This document shows, piece by piece, positions 1-6,138 of a stretch of 16,273 nucleotides of DNA. The first letter of the stretch is position 1, and each line of letters begins with the position of its first letter. Source of the DNA: CAZYXO01 sp964651315 (GTDB lineage Bacteria; Bacillota_I; Bacilli_A; RF39; UBA660). Location: the NCBI GenBank assembly GCA_964651315.1, contig CAZYXO010000019.1:1-16273 (forward strand), written 5' to 3'. A program made the translations under genes and the position numbers. The notes under the pieces were generated by a model that searched no databases, was not told where the DNA came from, and saw only the letters and a program-made list of their open reading frames with translations.

Positions 1-245
1 TTACAAGTATTTGTTATTGTAAATGTATATGGTTTTAGTTTTAATCCTTTACTATTCTTCATTGGATAACTATTTACTAAGTTTATTGAATTACTATTTT
101 CTGTATATGTTACATCAAAACAAGTAGTATTAAGTGCATTTAAATCACTTTGTGTTACACTTGTATAAAATAAAGCATAAGTTAAACCAATTGATAACAC
201 TACTATTAAACTCACTAACGTTACTAAAATATATTTCTTCTTCAT
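1..245 (-). CDS. Secreted/surface protein with SipW-type signal peptide (5' part only)
   Basis: The gene starts at the ATG at 245-243 and runs off the left edge, so only about 81 N-terminal residues are visible. AAAGGAG lies a good distance upstream of the start. Residues 1-27 form a lysine-led hydrophobic segment ending in GLTYALFYTS. This resembles the N-termini of SipW-dependent TasA/camelysin-like proteins, where a TYA-F motif sits at the end of the hydrophobic stretch. The rest looks like an extracellular beta-sandwich start: CFDVTYTE, a YPM segment, then PYTFTITNTC, with two cysteines that could pair. It would be exported and either remain at the surface or be polymerised, but the function cannot be stated from this fragment. 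Its promoter carries a G8 run in the spacer. An alternative is an ordinary signal-anchored cell-wall protein. Confidence 0.6.
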   Translation of the reverse strand, partial: MKKKYILVTLVSLIVVLSIGLTYALFYTSVTQSDLNALNTTCFDVTYTENSNSINLVNSYPMKNSKGLKLKPYTFTITNTC

Positions 246-291
246 AAAAATACTCTCCTTTGATTGTTGATATCTTCTCAATCTTAAGAGT

Positions 292-319
292 ATTATATAA
301 AAATTACCCCCCCCTACAA
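292..319 (-). promoter_or_regulatory. Promoter with poly-G tract in the -35/-10 spacer
   Basis: On the minus strand, TTGTAG (319-314) and a perfect TATAAT (297-292) are separated by 16 bp. The spacer is largely a homopolymer: plus-strand C at 307-314, i.e. eight G on the coding strand, the first of which is also the last base of the -35. It drives the left-edge surface-protein gene. Slippage in the G run would change the -35/-10 spacing; one extra G would give the optimal 17 bp. Confidence 0.55.
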
Positions 320-346
320 GAGAACAAATGTTTGGATGTTATCGTT

Positions 347-379
347 TAAAAAAATTATCAACATATTATGTCGATAATT
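347..379 (-). terminator. Rho-independent terminator of the Pro/Glu-repeat gene
   Basis: AATTATC (353-359) pairs with GATAATT (373-379), with an inner ACAT/ATGT stem (361-364 with 368-371) after one A/C mismatch. On the minus strand the stem is followed by a run of T (plus-strand A at 348-354). It lies just after the stop at 395. The stem is AT-only apart from two G-C pairs, so it may be weak. Confidence 0.5.
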
Positions 380-394
380 CTATTTAATTTTTTA

Positions 395-1231
395 TTATTT
401 TTTATCTAATTCTGCTTGAAATTTTGTTACTAATGCATCAAACATAGTTTCACAAGCTTTCATAAACATTTCTTTAGTTTCATTGAAATCTACTGCTGAA
501 ATAGTTTCTGCCGGAACGTTATCCACAACTGGTGTTTCTACTATTGGTGCTGGTTCATCTACTGGATTTTCAGCAACTACAGGAGTTGATTCAACAGGAG
601 GCATTATATCACTTATTGGTGTAACTTGTGGTTCAACATTATTAAGTGATATAGATGCTACTTCTGTAGCACTTGGTATCGGATTAATAACTGCTGGTTC
701 TTCAACAACTGGTGTTTCCATATTAACTACTGGTTCAATTACAGTTGGTGTTTCCACAACTGGTTCTTGATTAAGAACAACTGGTTCAACTGCAATAGGT
801 GTCGGTTCAACCACTGGAGTTTCTACAACTGGTGCTTCCATATTAACAGCAATTGGTTCTGCAACTGGAGTAGGTTCTTCAATAACTTGAGGTTTATATG
901 CGCCTTTAATTAAATCAAATGATGGAACTGGTATTGTAAGTTGTGTATAATACACATCTTCTCCCTTAAGTTCACCTGGAATATTTATATAATTCATCAC
1001 ATTTCCTGCAATAATTGCTTTTAAATTTTCTTTAGCACTTTGCCATTCACTTGCATCAGTCATTTTAGCAAGAGCACCATCAACTAATTTAGAAACCAAA
1101 ACAATTGGCATTCCACCATTTCCTACTGCTGCTGCATCTAATACAACATAAGTAAGAGTTCCAGCACTAAATGCAGTAACAACTTCTCTTTCTATTTTTT
1201 GACCAGACGTTAAATTTACAATAACTTTCAC
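395..1231 (-). CDS. Conserved hypothetical protein with Pro/Val/Glu-rich repeat region
   Basis: Unrecognised protein of 278 residues. The start is a GTG (1231-1229) preceded by GAGGG at about 6 bp. Three regions are visible. Residues 1-114 look like a compact folded domain with no signal peptide or membrane segment. Residues 115-245 are a low-complexity linker built from variants of EPVVETPVV, with the units NMEAPVVE and NMETPVVEE repeated. Residues 246-278 form a short amphipathic helix (ETKEMFMKACETMFDAL). The lack of an export signal suggests a cytoplasmic protein whose two ends are joined by an extended, stiff, acidic linker, as in scaffold or adaptor proteins. It has its own promoter overlapping the end of the yutD-like gene and its own terminator. 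The repeated DNA makes repeat-number variation possible. No function is assigned. Confidence 0.75.
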   Translation of the reverse strand: MKVIVNLTSGQKIEREVVTAFSAGTLTYVVLDAAAVGNGGMPIVLVSKLVDGALAKMTDASEWQSAKENLKAIIAGNVMNYINIPGELKGEDVYYTQLTIPVPSFDLIKGAYKPQVIEEPTPVAEPIAVNMEAPVVETPVVEPTPIAVEPVVLNQEPVVETPTVIEPVVNMETPVVEEPAVINPIPSATEVASISLNNVEPQVTPISDIMPPVESTPVVAENPVDEPAPIVETPVVDNVPAETISAVDFNETKEMFMKACETMFDALVTKFQAELDKK

Positions 1232-1255
1232 TTTTATCCCTCTATTCTATACTTA

Positions 1256-1284
1256 ATTATAGCAAACTTAAATATTGTTTTCAA
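1256..1284 (-). promoter_or_regulatory. Strong promoter for the Pro/Glu-repeat gene
   Basis: TTGAAA (1284-1279), a 17 bp spacer ending in TGC (extended -10), and TATAAT (1261-1256). The -35 box overlaps the TGA stop of the upstream yutD-like gene, so the promoter is embedded in that gene's 3' end. This is the best-matching sigma-A promoter in the window. Confidence 0.7.
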
Positions 1285-1562
1285 TCATTAATTTTCATAA
1301 TTATAAAATATCCACAATTTGTCGCACAATAATTCTTTAAATAATCCTGAACTTTTGCATAATCATTGATAGGTTTATAATTCTTATTACTTTTATTATT
1401 AAAGCCTTTTAATCTAACTTTACCATAAGCAACATCTCCTACAATATAATCAAATAAATCATAATAATCAGTAATCTTTTCTTTTAAATCATCAACATCA
1501 AGAGTATCTTTATAATTCTCTATAACTTTATATTTTACATTATTAATTTCGATATTTTCCAT
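1281..1562 (-). CDS. yutD: YutD family (DUF1027) protein
   Basis: Ninety-three residues, the normal size for the small YutD/DUF1027 family of Bacilli. The family core is recognisable: LFDYIVGDVAYGKVRLKGF at about residues 36-54 matches the YDYIVGDWGYGQLRLKGF-type family motif, and the C-terminal DYLKNYCATNCGYFIIMK matches the family's YCxxxCxYFVxRK ending, with both cysteines conserved. The function of the family is unknown. AGGTGG precedes the ATG and overlaps the stop of the upstream tail-anchored gene (12 bp gap), so the two are probably translationally coupled. It ends in TGA, which shows that TGA is a stop here. In Bacillus subtilis yutD lies near yunB; a yunB-like gene lies about 2 kb upstream here too. 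Family assignment rests on motif recall without a database search. Confidence 0.8.
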   Translation of the reverse strand: MENIEINNVKYKVIENYKDTLDVDDLKEKITDYYDLFDYIVGDVAYGKVRLKGFNNKSNKNYKPINDYAKVQDYLKNYCATNCGYFIIMKIND

Positions 1563-1574
1563 AACTTCCCCACC

Positions 1575-2390
1575 TTAAATAAATATTTTAACTACAAAAT
1601 AAACCATAACACAAGTACTAATGATTGCAAGCAACAGTAATCCATCAACAAATCCATTACCACTTGTTATTCTATTATTATACTTTAAATAATTTCGAAT
1701 TGCTATATCTAATTTATTTATTTTATCTGAATCATTTTTATCAACTTTGAAATAATTAAATACTTCATCATTTATTCTATTTAATTCTGCAGTTGGTGAA
1801 TTTTTAACACTTTCTATATTATATTTTAATATATAATAACTTGTTGGATCTAAATATAATCTTTCTTCTTCTATAACTGTTCTATCTTCTTCAAACATTT
1901 TATATTTATAATATTCATCTACATAATTATGATCACTACTATGTAAGAAATTATATGCTATTTTATAAGGATCATCAGCATTGCTTGAAAACAATAAATC
2001 TTCAAAATCTTTTTGTTCTTCATTAGTTAAAAGTGCTTTATCTTTCTTTAAAACTAACATATCGATTAAATTTTTTTGAATTTTTAAATAATATTCATTT
2101 ACTTGTTTTATTTCACTTGTTTCATTTATTTTTTCTATTTGATAGTATTTAAGCATATTATCTTTAAATTCATTTAATGCTTCATCGCTTAAACCATATT
2201 TTTTTAAATTATTATCAAATATACTTATATTATTATTTTTATAAGGATTTATTATATCTAATTTTCCATAAATCACAAAAAGAATTCTTATGATAGTTAC
2301 TAAGAATGAATTATATTCAAGTTTATTAGGTTCATTTTGACTATTTAAATAACTTTTAATTGCTACATCGATAGATTCATTTCCAAACAT
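1575..2390 (-). CDS. Hypothetical tail-anchored membrane protein
   Basis: Unrecognised protein of 271 residues. It has no signal peptide. The long, charged, mainly helical cytoplasmic part is rich in Asn, Lys, Asp and Tyr, and a single hydrophobic segment sits at the extreme C-terminus (about residues 250-271, LLLLAIISTCVMVYFVVKIFI). That layout is a tail anchor with the bulk of the protein in the cytoplasm. Residues 1-42 contain a moderately hydrophobic helix (FLVTIIRILFVIYGKL) that may pack inside the fold. AGAAGGA precedes the ATG at a slightly long spacing, and no earlier in-frame start exists before a TGA. It heads a two-gene unit with the yutD-like gene. Its function is unknown; the C-terminal anchor is shared with the unrelated protein upstream of yunB. 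Confidence 0.7.
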   Translation of the reverse strand: MFGNESIDVAIKSYLNSQNEPNKLEYNSFLVTIIRILFVIYGKLDIINPYKNNNISIFDNNLKKYGLSDEALNEFKDNMLKYYQIEKINETSEIKQVNEYYLKIQKNLIDMLVLKKDKALLTNEEQKDFEDLLFSSNADDPYKIAYNFLHSSDHNYVDEYYKYKMFEEDRTVIEEERLYLDPTSYYILKYNIESVKNSPTAELNRINDEVFNYFKVDKNDSDKINKLDIAIRNYLKYNNRITSGNGFVDGLLLLAIISTCVMVYFVVKIFI

Positions 2391-2418
2391 AATGTTTCAC
2401 AATCCTTCTATTATTTAG

Positions 2419-2427
2419 AGTATAGCA
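2419..2427 (-). promoter_or_regulatory. Extended -10 promoter of the tail-anchored/yutD unit
   Basis: TGC followed by TATACT (-10 at 2424-2419) about 30 bp before the start codon. The -35 position holds only TTTAAA (2447-2442), so recognition would rely on the extended -10. Confidence 0.5.
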
Positions 2428-2456
2428 CAAATTTAATCTGTTTTAAATATTAAATA

Positions 2457-2483
2457 AAGAAAAAAATACACGAATTGTGTATT
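2457..2483 (-). terminator. Terminator of the signal-anchored hypothetical gene
   Basis: AATACAC (2465-2471) pairs with GTGTATT (2477-2483) around a GAATT loop. On the minus strand the stem is followed by TTTTTCTTT. It lies a few bases after the stop at 2487. Confidence 0.7.
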
Positions 2484-2486
2484 AAT

Positions 2487-3341
2487 TTACTCATACCACT
2501 TTTCATTTGTAGTTTCTATTTCTTTTAAAGTTCCTGATTCTACTTGATATTTTATTTTGCGAATTGTTTCTTTTTCAATATCTTCACATTTAAATTCATA
2601 AATATTATTACTATTAAAACTTAATTCAGCATTATTAAACTGTTTTATAAAGTTACCATTTTTGTCATATATAACAGCATAGTCTTCACCACAAACATTT
2701 GCTATATTTGATTTAAAAACATACAATTCATTAAACTTAAATACGTTAAATGTTGCAGCATAATTATATGACCAAATAAAACCATTTGTTTCAAATAAAC
2801 TTGTTCCCATTTTTCTATCATTTATATTTAATTCTAATTTATACTTATATGTTTCTTCATTTTCTATATCATTTGTTTTTGTACCTATTAATTTACCAGT
2901 AATATTATTACCAATTTTAAAAGTTATATTTTCGCAATTTAAATCCATCTTACCATCTATTAAACTTTTTGGCATTTCATTAAATTCATATTCACACTTC
3001 TTTGCTAAATCATTTTTTATAATAATATTCATCTTAGATTCAATATTTTCATATTTGGCAGTAATAATTAGATTTCCTGTTTTTTTAAAATACAATTCAA
3101 AATCTTTTATTTCACCGATTGTATTATCGCTTAGGGTAAAATTAATTTTTTCTTTAATAGAAGGTACATATTTTAAATAATCAAATAAATCTATTTTTTC
3201 ATTAATATTTAAAGTAATATTTTGTTCTTTAAACTTTATCTTTTTAGTTAAGTTATTTATTAAAATAAATCCTATAATTCCGATAACTAAAACTCCTATA
3301 ATACTAATAATAATCCATTTATTTTTTTTCACTTTTTCCAT
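2487..3341 (-). CDS. Hypothetical signal-anchored extracellular protein
   Basis: Unrecognised protein of 284 residues. A lysine-rich start is followed by one membrane segment (about residues 9-30, IIISIIGVLVIGIIGFILI). There is no lipobox, so it is probably an N-terminally anchored protein exposed outside. Residues about 34-110 alternate short beta-strand-like stretches and resemble a bacterial Ig-like domain (LNINEKIDLFDYLKYVP, then a TGNLIITAKYEN strand), similar to Big-type folds that follow a membrane anchor. The rest (about 115-284) is also beta-rich and has four cysteines, at about residues 116, 135, 217 and 252, consistent with an oxidised extracellular domain. AAAGGAG precedes the ATG, and the gene has its own promoter and terminator, so it is a single-gene unit. 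The Ig-like call is by appearance only. Confidence 0.7.
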   Translation of the reverse strand: MEKVKKNKWIIISIIGVLVIGIIGFILINNLTKKIKFKEQNITLNINEKIDLFDYLKYVPSIKEKINFTLSDNTIGEIKDFELYFKKTGNLIITAKYENIESKMNIIIKNDLAKKCEYEFNEMPKSLIDGKMDLNCENITFKIGNNITGKLIGTKTNDIENEETYKYKLELNINDRKMGTSLFETNGFIWSYNYAATFNVFKFNELYVFKSNIANVCGEDYAVIYDKNGNFIKQFNNAELSFNSNNIYEFKCEDIEKETIRKIKYQVESGTLKEIETTNEKWYE

Positions 3342-3362
3342 AATCTTGTTCTCCTTTATTAT

Positions 3363-3371
3363 ATTATAACA
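3363..3371 (-). promoter_or_regulatory. Extended -10 promoter of the signal-anchored gene
   Basis: TGT followed by a perfect TATAAT (3368-3363), 22 bp before the start codon. No good -35 is visible; that position overlaps the end of the yunB-like gene. Confidence 0.5.
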
Positions 3372-3377
3372 AATATA

Positions 3378-4091
3378 TTATAAATTGTTTAAAATATTTT
3401 CATATCCATACAAATTTGGTACTTTACCTTCTACTACTTTTGCTGCAATTAAAATATCATAATCTAATTTTATTTCATTTTTATTAACAGGACTTATTGT
3501 TTCTCCTGATAATGTAAGAGTTACATATATTTCTAATAAACCATTATTTATGCCATAACTTGTTACTTTTGTTTTAATATTGCTTAAATATTTACCAATA
3601 AAAATTATCTTAACTGGTATTTTAGGTCCTAAATTAGTTAAATATATTTTATTTGACATAATACCTAAAGGTAAAAATAATATTAATCCTTTATCACTGC
3701 TTTTTAAGTACAAATCATTTGTATCAGTAACATTTGTTCCCTTTTCTAACTTTTTAATAGCATCATTTAAGGCATTACTTATATTATTTAGTATTACATA
3801 TGTTTTCTTTAAATCATAATCAACACTAGTTATTTCATTATTTTTATAATTAATTTTAATTAAATTATCATAATTATTCTCTTTTAAACAAGTATCATAT
3901 ATATAATTAGTAACATAACTATATAAAAATTTTTCAATTCTTTTATCTGCAACTCGTGACATATTATTTGTTATCATATTATTTATTTTAGCAAATATTA
4001 TAGATGCAAAAAAAGTAATTATAAGGAAAATAATTACTATTAAATTTATTACTTTATTATTTTTTTTCTTACTACTTTTAAATTTATTCAT
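3378..4091 (-). CDS. yunB: YunB-family sporulation-associated membrane protein
   Basis: 237 residues, close to the usual YunB length. A basic N-terminus leads into one membrane segment (about residues 16-35), then the family's soluble region. The C-terminal half carries the diagnostic YunB pattern: a PLGIMSNKIYLTNLGPKIPVKI block followed by KTKVTSYGINNGLLEIYVTL and a VVEGKVPNLYG ending, matching the family's IPLG, NxGPxIPVKI, GINxxxxxIYL and GEVPxxY motifs. In Bacillus subtilis yunB is a sporulation gene needed for normal spore formation; the biochemical role is unknown. The start lacks a Shine-Dalgarno sequence and lies inside a perfect 9 bp hairpin, 15 bp after the stop of the gene upstream, so it probably depends on coupling to that gene. 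Whether this organism sporulates cannot be judged from one gene. Confidence 0.8.
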   Translation of the reverse strand: MNKFKSSKKKNNKVINLIVIIFLIITFFASIIFAKINNMITNNMSRVADKRIEKFLYSYVTNYIYDTCLKENNYDNLIKINYKNNEITSVDYDLKKTYVILNNISNALNDAIKKLEKGTNVTDTNDLYLKSSDKGLILFLPLGIMSNKIYLTNLGPKIPVKIIFIGKYLSNIKTKVTSYGINNGLLEIYVTLTLSGETISPVNKNEIKLDYDILIAAKVVEGKVPNLYGYENILNNL

Positions 4092-4107
4092 ATTAAATAA
4101 TATGAAT
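4086..4107 (-). promoter_or_regulatory. Hairpin covering the yunB start codon
   Basis: ATTCATATT (4086-4094) and AATATGAAT (4099-4107) form a perfect 9 bp stem with a four-base loop. The yunB ATG (4091-4089) is in the stem, and the other arm touches the TAA of the upstream gene (4109-4107). There is no ribosome-binding site next to the ATG. This layout fits coupling in which ribosomes finishing the upstream gene open the hairpin. The stem is AT-rich, so its stability is modest. Confidence 0.45.
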
Positions 4108-4937
4108 TAAAATAAACCTAAATCTAAAAAATTGTTTAAAAATATTGCAAATGCGATTAAAACTGCAACTATAATTACTCCAATAACTATTTTTAAACCG
4201 ATTTTATTTGACTTTACTTCTTTTTTTAAATCAATAAAATCGTCAAAATCACTTTGCGTAAACGAATTAGATGTTGTGTAAAATTTTTCTTCTGGATTTT
4301 TAATTTTTTCTTCTTTTTCTGGTATTTTTATTTCTTTAGTTGTTTTTTCATTTTTTTCTAACTCTTTTGTAACACTATCAATTATGCCATTTACTACTTC
4401 TGTTTTATCACTACCTTTTAAATCTGATAAAATATCTAGTGGATCTGTTGCTTCTTGTTTTACAAATTCTTTAGCAGTAATTGTATTTATTAGATTAATT
4501 AATTCTTCTTCTTTATTAGTTTCTTTTTTCATTTCCGTATTTAATTCTAAACTTTTTAAAATATCAAATTGTGTATCGCGTAATTTTTTTAAACGTTCTT
4601 TTTCATAATCGACAACTTTTTCACTTTTAGCTTTTTCTAATATAGCATTAATATCATATTCGGTAGTTTCATCTAACTTAGTGTTTTCAACAATTTCTTC
4701 TTCTTCAATTCTTATCGATCTTCTCTTCGGAGCATCATTGTATCTTGTATCAATAATTTTTTTTATTTTTTCGACATCAATTGTTTTATTATTATTACCA
4801 AGAACCTTAGCATTACTTTCTAAATCAAATTTATCAATTTCGTATTTACTAATTTCATCATATAACTGTTTATTTTTGTCTGTTCTTGATGGTAATTTAA
4901 TAGCAGTCGTATTATATTTTTCTGTTCTTGTTTCCAT
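4107..4937 (-). CDS. Hypothetical charged tail-anchored protein upstream of yunB
   Basis: I place the start at the ATG at 4937-4935 (METRTEKYNTT, 276 residues), because AGGTGAA lies 7-8 bp upstream and the longer open frame to 5120 would overlap the divergent ferredoxin gene and its promoter. The protein is hydrophilic and highly charged, rich in Lys, Glu and Asp, with a probable coiled-coil stretch near residues 90-150 and no signal peptide. It ends in one hydrophobic segment (about residues 247-270, IGLKIVIGVIIVAVLIAFAIF), i.e. a C-terminal tail anchor. Residues 20-70 look the most conserved-like (YEIDKFDLESNAKVLG, DTRYNDAPKRRSIRIEEE). I do not recognise the family. It shares a transcript with yunB, which starts 15 bp downstream in the same reading frame. 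Confidence 0.7.
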   Translation of the reverse strand: METRTEKYNTTAIKLPSRTDKNKQLYDEISKYEIDKFDLESNAKVLGNNNKTIDVEKIKKIIDTRYNDAPKRRSIRIEEEEIVENTKLDETTEYDINAILEKAKSEKVVDYEKERLKKLRDTQFDILKSLELNTEMKKETNKEEELINLINTITAKEFVKQEATDPLDILSDLKGSDKTEVVNGIIDSVTKELEKNEKTTKEIKIPEKEEKIKNPEEKFYTTSNSFTQSDFDDFIDLKKEVKSNKIGLKIVIGVIIVAVLIAFAIFLNNFLDLGLF

Positions 4938-4956
4938 AAAATATTCACCTAGTTTA

Positions 4957-5003
4957 AATATATCATAAATACCTTGCTTTTGAAAGTTGTTTTTTGTTAT
5001 AAT
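4957..5003. promoter_or_regulatory. Divergent promoter pair (tail-anchored/yunB and ferredoxin)
   Basis: Minus strand: TGA plus TATATT (4962-4957) with TTTCAA 17 bp upstream, serving the tail-anchored/yunB unit. Plus strand: TGT plus a perfect TATAAT (4998-5003) serving the ferredoxin gene, with only a weak TTGCTT-like -35. Both look like extended -10 promoters, and their transcripts diverge. Confidence 0.5.
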
Positions 5004-5026
5004 TCTTTTTAGAAGGAGATTAAAAG

Positions 5027-5302
5027 ATGAAAAAATTAGTAGTAAATCAAAGTTTATGTATCGGATGTGGTGCTTGTATTGGTATTGATGATGAACATTT
5101 TGATTTCGATAATGACACAAGTCTTTCTAAGGTTATTAGTAATGAAAATTTAGAAAGTAATAATTTAAGAAATGCAATTGATTCTTGTCCTGTTAATGCT
5201 ATAAGCATTGAAGATGGTGAAGATTGCGATTGTGATTGTGAAGATTGCACTGGAGATGAAGATTGCTCTTGTTGTGAAAATTGTCAATGTCATGAAGAAT
5301 AA
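5027..5302 (+). CDS. fer: Single-cluster 4Fe-4S ferredoxin with cysteine-rich tail
   Basis: Ninety-one residues with AGAAGGAGA just upstream of the ATG. Cys11, Cys14 and Cys17 (CIGCGACI) plus Cys54 in a CP motif are the four ligands of one [4Fe-4S] cluster, as in the monocluster ferredoxins of Bacilli (about 80 residues), so it should carry electrons in the cytoplasm. The unusual part is residues 62-91: an acidic tail with nine further cysteines (67, 69, 71, 74, 80, 82, 83, 86, 88) in CxC, CxxC and CC arrangements, ending in QCHEE. Ordinary Fer proteins end in an acidic stretch without cysteines. The tail looks metal-binding, metallothionein-like, and could hold extra metal or help cluster loading. 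That is inference. The gene stands alone between a divergent promoter and a bidirectional terminator. Confidence 0.9.
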   Translation: MKKLVVNQSLCIGCGACIGIDDEHFDFDNDTSLSKVISNENLESNNLRNAIDSCPVNAISIEDGEDCDCDCEDCTGDEDCSCCENCQCHEE

Positions 5303-5330
5303 AAAAAGTACTTTTAAAAAGTATTTTTTA
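5303..5330. terminator. Bidirectional terminator between ferredoxin and rluB
   Basis: An A-run plus GTACTT and AAGTATTTTTT form a stem of about 11 bp (one G-T pair) with a TTAAA loop at 5311-5318. A-tracts and T-tracts on both sides allow termination of both converging genes. The hairpin includes the TAA stop of the pseudouridine synthase gene (5330-5328). Confidence 0.65.
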
Positions 5331-6038
5331 TTTTAATGCATATAATTTTTTAACTTCTTTAATTGTTAATTCACGATATTCGCCGGATTTCAAATCTTCA
5401 ATATCTAAAAAAGCATATTTTATTCTTGTTAATTTAATAACTGGATATCCTAAAGTACTAAATATTTTTTTAACAATATGATTTCTTCCTTCCACAATTG
5501 TTACTTCAATCATAGTTGTATTTTTATTTTTATCAACTTTATGAACTTTAAAATGTTTAATTAAAACAGGTTTATCTTCAACATTTACACTATGTTTTAA
5601 TGCATTAACTGCTTCTTTGCTAATTAATCCTTCAACTTTAGCTAAATAAGTTTTTTCAATTTCATTACTTGGATGCATTAAATAATTAGTAAGTTCTCCA
5701 TCATTTGTTAAAATAATAAGTCCTGTTGTATCATAATCAAGTCGGCCGATTGGATATATTCTTTCTTTTGTTTTGATTAAATCTATTACTGTAGTACGAT
5801 TTTTATCATCATGACTACTACTTATAACACTTCTTGGTTTATTTAAAAGATAATACACTTTATTTTCATTATATTTAATTGTTTTACCATTAATTTCAAT
5901 ATTGCTATTTCCATCTACTTTAGTTCCTAAAGTATTGACAATTACTCCATCAACTTTAACTTTGTTCTTTAATATGTCTTCTGCTTTTCTTCTTGAACAA
6001 TATCCACTATTTGCGATAACTTTTTGTAATCTTTCCAT
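5328..6038 (-). CDS. rluB: 23S rRNA pseudouridine synthase, RluB/RsuA family
   Basis: About 236 residues, normal for the family. The N-terminal S4 RNA-binding domain (RLQKVIANSGYCSRRKAED onward, about residues 2-60) is followed by a KPRSVISS segment and the catalytic GRLDYDTTGLIILTNDG motif, whose Asp in GRLD (about residue 101) is the nucleophile of the RsuA/RluB/E/F subfamily. The EGRNHIVKKIF segment near residue 185 corresponds to the family's EGRxxQVRRM motif. The open frame could begin at a GTG at 6047, but that touches the AAAGGAA ribosome site; the ATG at 6038-6036 has proper spacing and is preferred. In Firmicutes the single such enzyme is usually RluB, acting on 23S rRNA; RsuA-type 16S activity is the alternative. 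Monocistronic here. Confidence 0.9.
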   Translation of the reverse strand: MERLQKVIANSGYCSRRKAEDILKNKVKVDGVIVNTLGTKVDGNSNIEINGKTIKYNENKVYYLLNKPRSVISSSHDDKNRTTVIDLIKTKERIYPIGRLDYDTTGLIILTNDGELTNYLMHPSNEIEKTYLAKVEGLISKEAVNALKHSVNVEDKPVLIKHFKVHKVDKNKNTTMIEVTIVEGRNHIVKKIFSTLGYPVIKLTRIKYAFLDIEDLKSGEYRELTIKEVKKLYALK

Positions 6039-6057
6039 TTTTTTCACTTCCTTTGAT

Positions 6058-6066
6058 AGTATAACA
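6058..6066 (-). promoter_or_regulatory. Extended -10 promoter of rluB
   Basis: TGT followed by TATACT (6063-6058), 20 bp before the ATG. The -35 position has only TGTCTA. Confidence 0.45.
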
Positions 6067-6103
6067 TATATTTACACTTTTAGACACTTTTTTTAATATT
6101 TAA

Positions 6104-6132
6104 TTGACAAAAAACACTTTATCGTTTAGTAT
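6104..6132 (+). promoter_or_regulatory. Consensus -35 promoter for an intergenic plus-strand RNA
   Basis: A perfect TTGACA (6104-6109), a 17 bp spacer, then TAGTAT (6127-6132). It points into an intergenic region that has no plus-strand protein gene but does have a terminator 70 bp on. It is the only perfect -35 box I found in the window. Confidence 0.65.
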
Positions 6133-6138
6133 ATTAAC

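Noticed and set aside
483..770. Plus-strand open frame rich in Ser/Thr/Gly opposite the Pro/Glu-repeat gene
   Set aside because: It is the complement of the Val/Pro/Thr/Glu repeats and has no ribosome site; an antisense shadow.
4938..5120. N-terminal extension of the tail-anchored protein upstream of METRTEK
   Set aside because: It would overlap the ferredoxin gene and both divergent promoters, has a composition unlike the rest, and a good ribosome site supports the ATG at 4937.
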